Positions 1 to 8,337 of a stretch of 64,000 nucleotides of DNA are shown in pieces. Source of the DNA: Cronobacter condimenti 1330 (GTDB lineage: Bacteria; Pseudomonadota; Gammaproteobacteria; Enterobacterales; Enterobacteriaceae). The stretch is from contig NZ_CP012265.1 in NCBI RefSeq assembly GCF_001277255.1, positions 62,001-126,000 of the forward strand, in the 5' to 3' direction. The position numbers and the translations under genes were made by a program. A model generated the notes under the pieces. That model was not told the DNA's origin and ran no database searches. It saw only the letters and a program-made list of their open reading frames with translations. Every line of letters begins with the position of its first letter. Positions within the stretch are counted from its first letter, which is position 1.

Positions 1-1
1 C

Positions 2-205
2 GATGGCGTCCAGGTGACGTTTACCTATACGCTGTCGGCCTTGCCTGAGTGGGCTAAGACTGCTTCGCTGCGCATGGCCGACGCAGAACTCGATAATCTC
101 ATCAGCGGCAACAAAAACGTGCGTTACCAGGCCTTTTTTACGCGCGATGTGCATGGCAAACTCAGGCTGACGCGCAGCCCCGAGCCGCTCGATCTGCTCT
201 ACTGA
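2..205 (+). CDS. C-terminal end of an unknown protein (cut by window edge)
   Basis: An open frame runs in from the left edge and stops at 205. The codons before the GTG at 14 are also open, so this is most likely the tail of a longer gene, not a 63-residue protein. The visible part is polar and ends in LDLLY. I see no recognisable motif and assign no function. It is followed after about 47 bases by the WYL regulator on the same strand. Confidence 0.45.
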   Translation, partial: DGVQVTFTYTLSALPEWAKTASLRMADAELDNLISGNKNVRYQAFFTRDVHGKLRLTRSPEPLDLLY

Positions 206-252
206 CGTCATCACATTTCCGCCTGCGACAGGCACGTAACCCGAGAACCGAC

Positions 253-948
253 ATGACCCGCACACAACGGCTTCTGGAATTGCTGCAGCTTTTACGGTCT
301 CATCGCTACCCGGTCACCGCGGCGACGCTTGCAGAGCGGTTAGGCGTTAGCGTGCGCAGCGTTTACCGTGATATTGATACGCTGAAGACGCAGGGTGTTG
401 AGATCGAAGGCAGCGCGGGGATTGGGTACATTTTGCAGTCCGATTACCATCTGCCGCCGTTGATGTTTGACACTCACGAGGTCGATGCGCTGATGCTCGG
501 CCTGCACTGGGTGATGCGCCATACCGACCCGCAACTGGAAGCGGCGGCCCGCAATGCGGTCGCGAAAATACGCGCCATCCTGCCGGATAACCTCGCACAG
601 CATATTCATTATCCTTCACTGATGGTCGCCCCGGCTGCAAGCGACAGCAGCCTGCGGTTTCTGGCGGATATTCGTCAGGCCATTCATCAGCGCCGAAAGC
701 TCGAGCTGGTGTATGCCGATAAAGACGGCGTGGCGTCCTCGCGTGTGGTCTGGCCGATAGCGCTCGGTTTTTTCGAGGCGGTGAGGGTGCTGGCGTGCTG
801 GTGCGAGCTGCGCCAGGCGTTCCGGCATTTTCGTATCGATCGCATGCAGCAGGTGACCGTCAGCGCGCAGCCGTGCCCGCAATCCCGTTTTAAGTTGCTG
901 AAAGAGTGGAAGAATGCGCAAGGCATTGCTCAGGCAAAAACCTACTGA
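253..948 (+). CDS. YafY-type HTH/WYL-domain transcriptional regulator
   Basis: A 231-residue DNA-binding regulator. Residues 1-60 form an HTH_11-type winged helix, with LAERLGVSVRSVYRDIDTL as the recognition region. The C-terminal part (about 140-215) has the WYL-domain pattern, with RVVWPIALGFF and FRHFRIDRMQQV. WYL domains sense small ligands or nucleic acids, and members of this size usually regulate a neighbouring gene. Here the neighbour is the small VOC protein 56 bases downstream on the same strand, the usual partnership for this family. Regulation of that gene is inference. Confidence 0.85.
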   Translation: MTRTQRLLELLQLLRSHRYPVTAATLAERLGVSVRSVYRDIDTLKTQGVEIEGSAGIGYILQSDYHLPPLMFDTHEVDALMLGLHWVMRHTDPQLEAAARNAVAKIRAILPDNLAQHIHYPSLMVAPAASDSSLRFLADIRQAIHQRRKLELVYADKDGVASSRVVWPIALGFFEAVRVLACWCELRQAFRHFRIDRMQQVTVSAQPCPQSRFKLLKEWKNAQGIAQAKTY

Positions 949-1004
949 CAAAAACTGTCACGCCCGGCTGTTACTGTCATGGTTCACCTCAAAAGGAGAG
1001 CATT

Positions 1005-1382
1005 ATGTTAACGGCCGATATGTCTATTCTTTATGTTCAGAACGTCCTTAAAAGCGCTGAATTTTATTCCACGCTGCTTGGCTGCGAGCCAGTCGAGAAA
1101 CAGCCTACGTTCGCGTTATTCGTACTGGATAACGGTTTCAAACTCGGATTATGGTCCTGCTATACCGTTGAGCCGGCGGTGAATCAACGCGCCCCGGTGC
1201 CGTCGGGCGAAATTGTGTTTAAGGTGCAGGAGCGCGCTGAGGTTGATCATTTCTATACGCTCTGGTGTATGGAGCGTCACGCGACGGTTATCCAGAGCCC
1301 GGTCGAGCTGGATTTTGGTTATACATTCTCAGTTATTGATCCGGATGGTCATCGCCTGCGCGTCTGCTTTCTGGATATGTAA
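1005..1382 (+). CDS. Small VOC (glyoxalase/bleomycin-resistance fold) protein
   Basis: A 125-residue protein of the vicinal-oxygen-chelate superfamily, PhnB/glyoxalase type. It begins MLTADMSILYVQNV and contains two beta-alpha-beta-beta-beta halves; the second ends FGYTFSVIDPDGHRLRV, a typical VOC metal-site strand. The ATG at 1005 follows AAAAGGAG at good spacing; an upstream in-frame start at 906 would overlap the regulator and lacks such a site. The substrate cannot be told. Downstream of a WYL regulator, it may be that regulator's target. Confidence 0.8.
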   Translation: MLTADMSILYVQNVLKSAEFYSTLLGCEPVEKQPTFALFVLDNGFKLGLWSCYTVEPAVNQRAPVPSGEIVFKVQERAEVDHFYTLWCMERHATVIQSPVELDFGYTFSVIDPDGHRLRVCFLDM

Positions 1383-1398
1383 CCGTTACTGAAAAATC

Positions 1399-1429
1399 AG
1401 GGAAAACGGGGAATAGCCCCTTTTCCCCT
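1399..1429. terminator. Bidirectional hairpin between VOC gene and mig-14 homologue
   Basis: Arms AGGGAAAA-GGGG and CCCC-TTTTCCCCT flank a short AATAG loop between two converging genes. A and T runs lie in both arms, so it can serve either strand. Confidence 0.5.
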
Positions 1430-1438
1430 GTGCAGAGG

Positions 1439-2332
1439 TCAGAAAAAGGTTCTGCCGAGCGGGACGATATCGCACCACTGCTTTTTATAGCCCCAGTGTC
1501 CTATATAAACCCCAAGTGAAAAACACATCGCTTTATTTTCTTTCGCACACAGCGCGCGGGCATTATTGGTATTGAGCCACAATAAAATACTGCCGAGATT
1601 TAGCGACGTATACTGCGTGTCGTAGCCGCCATTGATGTCATCAAAATAGATGTATGACGCATTCTGGCACATAAAAATAATATCGAAGGCGCAGGGCCGC
1701 CCTTCAATAAACAGGACGCTGCCAAAAATCATATGACGCAGCGCGTCAAAGGTGCGCACTAAATCGTCATGGGTGAAACAATACAGTTTACCCTGCCAGC
1801 GCTGGGTAAACAGCTCGGTATAAAAGGTGGCCAGCTCGGCGGAGGAAAAGCTGCTGGCCTCGCGGACCACACCGCCGAGCGCGCAGAATTTCTCAAACTC
1901 TTTGCGCCGCTTTTTCTCGGACGTATTCGAGATTTTTTGTTTGATATACGCGACCTTATGTTTGAGTCGCCCGGAGAAGAGCGTATTGATAAACGCGCCC
2001 TTATGCGACGGCGAGAGGCGCTTGGTGGTGACGGGTAAATAGGTGCGTGCAGGCTGGCGCAGTGGGAACCAGACATCATCAAACACAAAAGGAAAGCGTT
2101 TATGGTGCAGACTGCTTTTACCCTGAAGCGAAAAACAGGCGCCCGCATCTTCACCGTTCACGTTCAGCGCAAAATAATCGGGCTTCAGATTAAGCTCATC
2201 GCTTAAAAAACGCAGCACATCAGGGTGAGTACAAACGGAACCGCCAAACTGATAGTAAATACGTTGATAATCACCCGCGTCACATTTCTTCCAGCCAGCC
2301 AGATCCCCAATAAGTTTTTTAAACTGCATCAT
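1439..2332 (-). CDS. Mig-14 family protein
   Basis: A protein of about 297 residues resembling Salmonella Mig-14, an inner-membrane-associated factor needed for resistance to cationic antimicrobial peptides and long-term persistence. Visible landmarks are GDLAGWKKCDAGDYQRIYYQFGG near the start, the lysine-rich stretch around KKRRKEFEKF, and the C-terminal NLGSILLWLNTNNA and GHWGYKKQWCD segments typical of this GNAT-like fold. A start at 2332 (or 2329) is preferred to 2353 because AGGTG lies just upstream. It stands alone between convergent and divergent neighbours. The family call is from recalled similarity; the role here is inferred. Confidence 0.7.
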   Translation of the reverse strand: MMQFKKLIGDLAGWKKCDAGDYQRIYYQFGGSVCTHPDVLRFLSDELNLKPDYFALNVNGEDAGACFSLQGKSSLHHKRFPFVFDDVWFPLRQPARTYLPVTTKRLSPSHKGAFINTLFSGRLKHKVAYIKQKISNTSEKKRRKEFEKFCALGGVVREASSFSSAELATFYTELFTQRWQGKLYCFTHDDLVRTFDALRHMIFGSVLFIEGRPCAFDIIFMCQNASYIYFDDINGGYDTQYTSLNLGSILLWLNTNNARALCAKENKAMCFSLGVYIGHWGYKKQWCDIVPLGRTFF

Positions 2333-2570
2333 GCCACACCTGTATGAATTCATTGCCGACGATAAATAAAAAAGTCCGTCAACGTGTTATGCGTGAAAAT
2401 TTCCCGCCATTGTCGTCTGACTTTATTAAGAGAACATTAGGGGCATCCGCAGAGGAATAAATCATGAGGATTATCTGCGGGTGTACCTTCACCGTCAGGT
2501 TTTTATAATTGTGCGTGAACAGCGCGAGCAGACAGGCCTGCCGCTTAGTGAGAAATAAGAGCGCGCCGCG

Positions 2571-3017
2571 TTACGGTTGCGCGGACAGGATGTCCAGCAG
2601 TAGCGCCTGCGGGTAAATCGTCGCGGTGGCGGTCGTGAGTTCCTCGAGCGACCACCAGCGGTGATGGTGAATGACGCGTTTTTCATTGGCTGTCCAGCGG
2701 GAGAAATCCGTTTCTTCGCTCGCGGCATGAATAATAAAAAAGCGCTCGTCGGCGATCACCGTCTCGCCGCTCGGCAACAGCATGGTAAAGGTGCGTTGCG
2801 CCACTTCCGCACCGGGGGAGGTGCGCACGATGCCGGTTTCTTCCTGCAACTCACGTAGAGCCGCCTCGGTGAACGTTTCGCCTTCTTCTACGCCGCCGCC
2901 CGGCGTCGCCCAGTATGCACGGCCCGCCAGCGCATCGTCGTGATGCGAAAAACGAAATAACAGCAGTCGCTTTTCAGGGCTCAGGATCAGTAAACGCGAA
3001 GCAGGGCGTGTGCGCAT
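2571..3017 (-). CDS. NUDIX hydrolase
   Basis: A 148-residue NUDIX hydrolase. The Nudix box (GX5EX7REUXEEXGU) is intact: a GGGVEEGETFTEAA stretch is followed by RELQEETGI at about residues 41-63, with the Mg-binding glutamates present. These enzymes cleave nucleoside diphosphates linked to another moiety. The substrate cannot be predicted. It is a single gene, with about 600 bases of non-coding or degenerate sequence upstream. Confidence 0.85.
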   Translation of the reverse strand: MRTRPASRLLILSPEKRLLLFRFSHHDDALAGRAYWATPGGGVEEGETFTEAALRELQEETGIVRTSPGAEVAQRTFTMLLPSGETVIADERFFIIHAASEETDFSRWTANEKRVIHHHRWWSLEELTTATATIYPQALLLDILSAQP

Positions 3018-3611
3018 GGCGGTTTCCTTATGGGCTCGATGTCGCGCGGCCGTATCCGCGGCTGCGCTTTGATTCAGGCTTATCGTCGAGCCCGAAGTAT
3101 ATCGAAAACGGTGTGTCAGGGAGCAATGTCAGCGGTAAAAAAGCTACCCGCATTGATGGCGGCAGGCTGTGGCAATCCTGAAGCGCAAGACGGCTCACAG
3201 AATCCCCCACTTTTTCCAGACGATGACTGGCCCTGCCGCGCGCATTCAAAATGCTGCGCCTCCACGCGATGTAAGATCGCTTTTATCTCAAAAAATCATT
3301 CCAGAACCGGATGTCACGTAGCGCTTCGATAAATGTCTGCCAGACGCCGTGGCTGGCGCCCTGCCACATCCACACATCCGTAATGTGAACAGAGCTCAAG
3401 GGTATCAAAATAGCGCAGCGTAAGCGCCCCCTGACTGCCTTGCAGGCACGCCGGGCAACCGTGACGCGTTGGTTCGCCAGGAAAGCCCGGGCGCATGGGG
3501 GCATTTTTTCTCGCAGCATACTGGGATGATTTGCGCGCGGTGATCTGCCCGGACGATGAACAGTTTGAACGCTCTCAGACCATTACGTTTTTCAGCATGA
3601 AGTGCAGGGCA
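3018..3611. other. 594-bp stretch with no confident gene
   Basis: No frame here gives a recognisable protein. Two minus-strand open stretches look slightly protein-like: one ending at 3028 (contains FSIYFGLDDKPESKRS) and one at about 3314-3574 (contains HGCPACLQGSQGALTLRYFD). Neither has a clear ribosome-binding site or a family match, so they may be remnants of a decayed gene. I see nothing else. Confidence 0.35.
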
Positions 3612-4358
3612 TCACACCGCTGTAACAGAAATAAAGTGGCTCGCGAGGGCATCATGCGCATACCGGTGCACAATCAATGCGGGCAGATCGCCTGCCTCAG
3701 GCACATAAGCCTCGCCGAGCCAGAGCGGATTAGCAGGACAAATCGACCCACAGATATAAGCCGGGATACCGGCAAGCATTCCCGCCGCCGGGCGATGGAC
3801 GTGACCGGTGGCTATCGCAAGCGGTCTTGCCGGGTGCGCGCCCAGCAAAACACCCAGCGCGTCGCGCCCCTGACACATCAGCGCATCCATTGTCGGAATG
3901 CCACTTTCAAAAACGTGATGGTGTAAAAAGAGCAGCGTCTGCCGTCCGCAGGCACCGTTAAGCTGCTGTGAAAGCCATGAAAGATGTGCGTCAACGCTGC
4001 CCGCCGCGCGACCTTCAAGGGTCGAATCAAGGCCGATAATCCGAAGCGCTGGGGTGTCAACCACGGCATGCAGCGGCCCGTTGTCGGGCGCCTCTGGCCA
4101 CATTGACGGGCCCCATACAGCACGCATCGCGCCGCGATCGTCTGCATTGCCGGGCAGGATGATTATGCGGCAGTTGAAGGTAGCGAGCCGTTCGGCGATG
4201 CGTTGATAGCCCTCGTACCAGCCGTTGTCGATAAGATCGCCGCTTAAAACCAGCACATCCGGGTTGAGTGGCGTAAGCCACGTCAGCGCATTGTCCAGAC
4301 GCGTCAGATTGAGATTATCCGGGGCGGCGTGAATATCGGAAAGTTGCGCAATCAGCAT
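3612..4358 (-). CDS. Calcineurin-like metallophosphoesterase (CpdA-like)
   Basis: A protein of about 248 residues with the ordered metal-binding motifs of the family: SDIH near the start, SGDLID, LPGNADD (usual GNHD, here with Ala in place of His), FLHHH and GHVH. This pattern is seen in class III cyclic nucleotide phosphodiesterases such as CpdA and in other phosphoesterases, which use two metal ions to cleave phosphomono- or diesters. I start at the Met of MLIAQLSDIH because the motif must lie near the N terminus. The GNHD-to-GNAD change removes a usual catalytic His, so cAMP hydrolysis is uncertain. Confidence 0.8.
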   Translation of the reverse strand: MLIAQLSDIHAAPDNLNLTRLDNALTWLTPLNPDVLVLSGDLIDNGWYEGYQRIAERLATFNCRIIILPGNADDRGAMRAVWGPSMWPEAPDNGPLHAVVDTPALRIIGLDSTLEGRAAGSVDAHLSWLSQQLNGACGRQTLLFLHHHVFESGIPTMDALMCQGRDALGVLLGAHPARPLAIATGHVHRPAAGMLAGIPAYICGSICPANPLWLGEAYVPEAGDLPALIVHRYAHDALASHFISVTAV

Positions 4359-4435
4359 GAGGTTCTCAGTGGGGCACATTGACCGTGAGATGCCAGTTAG
4401 TATAGGGAAACCGCGGTGAGCGCGGGGGCTAAAAT

Positions 4436-4472
4436 GAAAAAAGCCAGCCGGGTGAGAGACGGACTGGCTTTT
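4436..4472 (-). terminator. Terminator of the ycgZ-ymgA-ariR operon
   Basis: Arms AAAAGCCAG and CTGGCTTTT, about 16 bases apart, with a T run on the minus strand just downstream of ariR. Confidence 0.6.
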
Positions 4473-4490
4473 GAAGGAATCAATTACGCG

Positions 4491-4769
4491 TCAGATATCA
4501 TCGAGCGTATGGTCGACAACGATTTCCAGCGTTTTGCGAATGACGTCAGCCATCACCACGTCATCCGTGGTTTCCAGCACACCGATCAGGTGCAGGATAA
4601 TCGCTTTATGGGTCAGGTGACCTTCGGTGGCGAGAATATTGCTCACAACCGCGCCCAGCAGAGCGGATTCCTGTGCGAGCATATCGCCTGCGTTACGGAA
4701 GTATTCAGACAGCGCTGTATCGGCAAATTCTGCCTGCAAATCTGTGGGCTTAAGCATCACCTGGCTCAT
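4491..4769 (-). CDS. ariR: AriR/YmgB biofilm and acid-resistance regulator
   Basis: A 92-residue protein matching E. coli AriR (YmgB, 88 residues). The shared features are SEYFRNAGDMLAQESALLGAVV and the C-terminal LETTDDVVMADVIRKTLEIV. AriR is a small helical dimer that reduces biofilm formation and promotes acid resistance, acting through the Rcs phosphorelay with YcgZ and YmgA. It is the last gene of the ycgZ-ymgA-ariR operon and is followed by a hairpin terminator. Control by BluR and blue light is established in E. coli and inferred here from synteny. Confidence 0.9.
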   Translation of the reverse strand: MSQVMLKPTDLQAEFADTALSEYFRNAGDMLAQESALLGAVVSNILATEGHLTHKAIILHLIGVLETTDDVVMADVIRKTLEIVVDHTLDDI

Positions 4770-4809
4770 TAACTGGCACCGTTATATTGTTAAAAGTTGC
4801 TGAATGTAG

Positions 4810-5109
4810 TCAGTGTTTTTTACTGCTGTCAGGCGGCGTCTTTTCACCAAACAGGGAATGAATGTTATCGCCGTTCCATTCTTTTCGCTCACGCGTGCCA
4901 TTACGCTGTCCGGACACCCTTGAGGCGCTGATCTCGGTTATCACACGGGCTATCGCCTCGCGTCGCTGAGGATCAGACTCACTGGTCTCCATCGAGCGCA
5001 GTCGCGCAATCAGGACCCGCATATTAATGGGGCCTTTTTCTCTCAGAAGAGACAGTACTGCCTCTCCGATGATTTCATCTGTCAGTTGGTCTTTTTCACT
5101 TCTGTTCAT
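4810..5109 (-). CDS. ymgA: YmgA-like small connector protein
   Basis: A 99-residue protein resembling E. coli YmgA, part of the two-component-connector set that feeds the Rcs system. I start at MNRSEKDQLTDEIIGEAVL (5109) because it aligns with the E. coli N terminus (DNERIKYEITGQAVL type); an extra 22 residues upstream are possible but look unrelated. The C-terminal tail (RKEWNGDNIHSLFGEKTP) resembles the E. coli tail with SMFNGKK. It lies 41 bases before ariR and 166 bases after ycgZ. Confidence 0.8.
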   Translation of the reverse strand: MNRSEKDQLTDEIIGEAVLSLLREKGPINMRVLIARLRSMETSESDPQRREAIARVITEISASRVSGQRNGTRERKEWNGDNIHSLFGEKTPPDSSKKH

Positions 5110-5275
5110 AAATGCGTCTCTGAATGCCGCATGTCCCGCGCCACACGCGCGGGATACAACTTTTTCCGGTGGCATCCTGCCACTGAAAATTGTCAGGCTT
5201 TGCTAAGGCCTGCAATATCCCTCCGCCATCATTGTCTTAATCATCAGGAACCTGTTCGGTAAGAACGCCCTGGCG

Positions 5276-5515
5276 TTAGCGATCAAAAAGCAGACCGATC
5301 AGCGTCTGATAGTGACTCTCTTCTTCAACGCTGGAAGCCATTTCGAGACGACTAAGCAATTTGGTGCAGATACTTTTCTTGTTCAGGAGACGACCGTCGC
5401 GCAGAATTTCTACAACGATTTGCCCTAAGGTTTCTTGCTGAGTGGGCAGCGCCGCTTTGTCAAAGTATCGGGCAATGGCATTAGCTGTATCCGGAATGTA
5501 ACCGTTCTGACGCAT
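5276..5515 (-). CDS. ycgZ: YcgZ connector protein
   Basis: A 79-residue protein very close to E. coli YcgZ (78 residues). The TQQETLGQIVVEILRDGR segment and the end HYQTLIGLLF are diagnostic. In E. coli it is the first gene of the BluR-repressed operon. Its product, with YmgA and AriR, signals through RcsC/RcsD/RcsB to raise colanic acid and lower curli. The gene is divergent from bluF, as in E. coli, and a promoter with a TGTACA inverted repeat lies upstream. Confidence 0.92.
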   Translation of the reverse strand: MRQNGYIPDTANAIARYFDKAALPTQQETLGQIVVEILRDGRLLNKKSICTKLLSRLEMASSVEEESHYQTLIGLLFDR

Positions 5516-5561
5516 ATGTCACTCCTGTTAAAATTTCGTAACTACTCACGGAATAGTTAGC

Positions 5562-5603
5562 AGTATACTAATCACAGGAATCTTGTACACCGCTTTTGTA
5601 TAA
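5562..5603 (-). promoter_or_regulatory. ycgZ promoter overlapped by a TTGTACA inverted repeat
   Basis: On the minus strand, TATACT (5562-5567) is a good -10, with TGTACA (5584-5589) 16 bases upstream in the -35 position. TTGTACA (5583-5589) and TGTATAA (5597-5603) form an inverted repeat with one mismatch and a 7-base spacer. A repressor bound here would cover the -35. This resembles the TGTACA half-sites of MlrA-type MerR regulators. BluR is the expected ligand; this is inference. Confidence 0.55.
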
Positions 5604-5737
5604 CTTAGCGCGCCGTATTGAGTGAAAAATCCATTAAATCGCTTTGTTTCATGCATTTAAAGCTAAATTTAATTTTTGCTTTTGCAGATAATTCTGTACT
5701 GAACAGGCGTTTTTTACGGAAAAACTGAAGAAAAAGG

Positions 5738-5807
5738 TTGTACAAGCCAGTCGAATCGTAATGGTTTTGTGAAAATCGGCATGGGATCATGCCTGAACCT
5801 GTACAAA
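5738..5807. promoter_or_regulatory. Two TGTACA-containing sites in the ycgZ-bluF intergenic region
   Basis: TTGTACAA lies at 5738-5745 and CTGTACAAA at 5799-5807, about 61 bases centre to centre, upstream of bluF. Each is a palindromic TGTACA core. With the repeat at 5583-5603 and the one before bluR, the motif recurs only around this light-response module among the regions I read closely. Function is inferred. Confidence 0.4.
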
Positions 5808-5919
5808 GAAAACCCTTCCTGTCTCTCACTTTCCCTTTGTTTTTAACGCATTCATTACAAGACGCCTGTTGGGTCATCTGTTAAGGTGGCGGCTTATTCA
5901 CCTATTCACAGGATGCATG

Positions 5920-7137
5920 ATGCTCACAACCATAATTTATCGCAGCCATATCTGCGACGACGTTCCGGTCACGGTACTGGAAGAAATGGTGGATGCAGCA
6001 AATAACAAAAACGGTCAGGCCGACGTTACCGGCATTTTGCTTTTCAATGGCAGGCACTTCTTCCAGTTGCTGGAAGGCCCGGAAGAGGGCGTGCAGTCCA
6101 TTTATCGCGCTATCTGCGCCGATACCCGTCATTACAATCTCGTGGAACTGTTATGCGACTACGCGCCGTCACGCCGCTTTGGCAAATCGGGCATGGAGTT
6201 GTTTGATTTGCGGGATTATGAGCGCGACGAAGTGCTTCAGCATGTACTGGATAAAGGCACCTCAAAATATCAGCTGGTCTATGGCGACCGCGCGCTGCAG
6301 TTCTTCCAGACCTTCGTGGAAGCGACAGAAAAAGAAAACTATTTCGAAATTCCGCCTGGCGATAGCTGGGATTTTATTACCGAAGATGACGGTGTTCAGG
6401 CACCTGACACGTTCAGGGCGCACACCGAATGCAGTTTTGCCTTCCAGCCAATTATCGACCCGCTCTCCCGTGAAGTGGTCTCGCTGGAAGCGCTGCTGCG
6501 TACCCCTGACGGCGCCCCGCCGCAGACCTTTTTTGAAGGGCTTCAGGGTGAGGCGTTGTATGAGACTGATCTGAAAAGCAAGAAAACCGCTTTTGCGATG
6601 GCGGGCGCGCTCAATATCGGCAAGCAAACCCTGTGTGTGAACCTGTTACCCATGACGCTTGTGAAAATTCCAGGCGCGGTAGATTTCCTGGTGCAGGAAA
6701 TTCAGGCCAACGGGCTGGTGCCAGACCAGGTCATCGTGGAATTTACCGAAAGTGAGGTGATCTCACGTCTGGATGAATTTACCGGCGCCATTCGCCAGCT
6801 CAAAGCGGCGGGGTTGCGGGTGGCTATTGATCACTTTGGTGCCGGGTTTGCCGGGCTGTTGCTGCTCGCACAGTTCCAGCCGGATTGCATCAAGATTAAC
6901 CACGACCTGATTCGCGATGTGCATAAAAGCGGCCCACGTCAGGCGATTGTACAGGCGCTCATCAAGTGCTGCGCTTCGCTGGAGATAGCCATTTCCGCAG
7001 TGGGTGTGGAGAAAGCCGAAGAGTGGATGTGGCTGGAATCCGCCGGTATCACGCTCTTTCAGGGGCACCTTTTCGCAAAACCCGCGCTTGGCGGCATTCC
7101 GGGTGTGGCGTGGCCGGAGAAAAAATTCGGCCTCTGA
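5920..7137 (+). CDS. bluF: BluF, blue-light-sensing BLUF-EAL protein
   Basis: A 405-residue homologue of E. coli BluF (YcgF). The BLUF domain (about 1-95) keeps the flavin-network residues Tyr7, Asn31 and Gln49 and the FFQLLEGPEE motif. The C-terminal EAL domain (about 150-400) has SLEALLRT, closer to an active EAL than E. coli's AFEAIV. But it has DHFG in place of DDFG and AVGVE in place of AEGVE, so metal-dependent c-di-GMP hydrolysis is unlikely. In E. coli, light-excited BluF binds BluR and releases it from DNA. Start 5920 aligns with the E. coli MLTT start. Confidence 0.93.
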   Translation: MLTTIIYRSHICDDVPVTVLEEMVDAANNKNGQADVTGILLFNGRHFFQLLEGPEEGVQSIYRAICADTRHYNLVELLCDYAPSRRFGKSGMELFDLRDYERDEVLQHVLDKGTSKYQLVYGDRALQFFQTFVEATEKENYFEIPPGDSWDFITEDDGVQAPDTFRAHTECSFAFQPIIDPLSREVVSLEALLRTPDGAPPQTFFEGLQGEALYETDLKSKKTAFAMAGALNIGKQTLCVNLLPMTLVKIPGAVDFLVQEIQANGLVPDQVIVEFTESEVISRLDEFTGAIRQLKAAGLRVAIDHFGAGFAGLLLLAQFQPDCIKINHDLIRDVHKSGPRQAIVQALIKCCASLEIAISAVGVEKAEEWMWLESAGITLFQGHLFAKPALGGIPGVAWPEKKFGL

Positions 7138-7284
7138 AGGCGAATTTCTCTTAAATCGCGCATGCTTGCACCGCATGCGCGCACTTCCTGTGATTTAACG
7201 CCTTTTACGTACACTTTTTTATTGCTCATGACGCTTTGACTTCATACCCTTAACATCCAGATGCCTCTAAAGTTAACTTCATGG

Positions 7285-7310
7285 TTGTACAATTAACAAA
7301 AATTGTACAA
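7285..7310. promoter_or_regulatory. Perfect inverted repeat upstream of bluR (MlrA/BluR-type operator)
   Basis: TTGTACAAT (7285-7293) and ATTGTACAA (7302-7310) are exact reverse complements. The two TGTACA cores (7286-7291 and 7304-7309) are separated by 12 bases, the spacing known for MlrA sites at csgD. It ends 14 bases before the first bluR start codon, which suggests autorepression or cross-regulation by MlrA. Confidence 0.6.
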
Positions 7311-7324
7311 GCTAGGGAGAGTTA

Positions 7325-8116
7325 ATGATTAGAGAGATTCCCGTGTCGGTTTTAAGCGTGAGTGAAGATCCTATGGCGTTTTACAGCATTGGCGAGATAG
7401 CAGAACGGTGCGGGATAAACCCCGTGACGCTGCGAGCCTGGCAGCGGCGCTATGGCCTGCTTAAACCTCAACGCAGCGAAGGCGGGCACCGCCAGTTCGA
7501 TGAAGACGATATCCAGCGTATTGAAGAGATCAAACGTCTGGTGAAAAGTGGCGTGCCCGTGGGCAAAGTGAAAGCGCTGCTGGATAAAGACATGGTGGTG
7601 GCCCCTGAGACCTGGGGCGTATTGCAGGAAGAGATGATGACCGTGGTGCGTCAGGCGCGCCCGGCGACATTGCGTGCGAAAATCACTGCGCTGGTGCGCG
7701 AAAATGCCGTCGACGGTCTCATCGATCATGTGTTTTTACCGGTTCGTCGTCGTCTCAGCCTTGATCAATACACCGCGCCGTCAATGCGTAGCCTGATGGA
7801 CGGCGCGCTGATTGAGTACGCCACGCTGTTTCTTGCCGAGGCACGCAAAAAAACCACCAAAGAAGCCTTGCTGATGGGCTGGGGAACGGTTGATCGCGCT
7901 CGTCTTTGGCTTGAAGCCTGCCGCCTCGCGCATCAGGGCTGGCACATCGACCTGCTTGCGGAACCGCTCGATCTGCCGCACCCGGAGCTGTTCCCAAACC
8001 AGCACTTTTTCGTCTGGACCGATGAACCGCTGTCCGAGGGACAAAAAGAGCGCGTGTCGCACTGGCAGGCCCAGGGCTTCGCTATTACCTTTTTAACCAA
8101 TCCTGACCACGCATAA
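7325..8116 (+). CDS. bluR: BluR, MerR-like repressor of the blue-light regulon
   Basis: A 263-residue MerR-type regulator. The HTH (AERCGINPVTLRAWQRRYGL, then GGHRQFDEDDI) is that of the MlrA/BluR/CarH subgroup. VGKVKALL, LQEEMM and HPELFP favour BluR over MlrA. In E. coli BluR represses ycgZ-ymgA-ariR until BluF removes it in blue light at low temperature. The ATG at 7325 has AGGGAGAG upstream; E. coli BluR begins at the equivalent of 7373 (MAFYSIGEIAERCG), so a 16-residue N-terminal extension is possible. No cobalamin-binding motif (ExxH) is apparent in the C-terminal half. Confidence 0.88.
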   Translation: MIREIPVSVLSVSEDPMAFYSIGEIAERCGINPVTLRAWQRRYGLLKPQRSEGGHRQFDEDDIQRIEEIKRLVKSGVPVGKVKALLDKDMVVAPETWGVLQEEMMTVVRQARPATLRAKITALVRENAVDGLIDHVFLPVRRRLSLDQYTAPSMRSLMDGALIEYATLFLAEARKKTTKEALLMGWGTVDRARLWLEACRLAHQGWHIDLLAEPLDLPHPELFPNQHFFVWTDEPLSEGQKERVSHWQAQGFAITFLTNPDHA

Positions 8117-8337
8117 CCGCGCCTTCGCGGCATTGCGGGGCGCAGGTGGTCACCTGTGCCGCGCGCCTCACCCTTCGCTGTCTCTTTCCCTTTCCTTCCT
8201 GGCGCTTTTTTCAGCCCTCGTTATCCGCTGCCCCTTGCGGCTAATAGCTGAAGGCGCTTATCAGGGATATCATACGCCGCTCAGAGTGACTTTCTGGCGT
8301 CCGGGCTTCGCGCCGGCGCGTTTTTCGTGAGCAAATT
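8117..8337. other. bluR-tehA intergenic region with a GC-rich hairpin
   Basis: GCGCAGGTG (8140-8148) and CACCTGTGC (8151-8159) form a near-perfect inverted repeat just after bluR. It may be an attenuating structure or an operator. No T run follows. Nothing else is seen before tehA. Confidence 0.3.
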
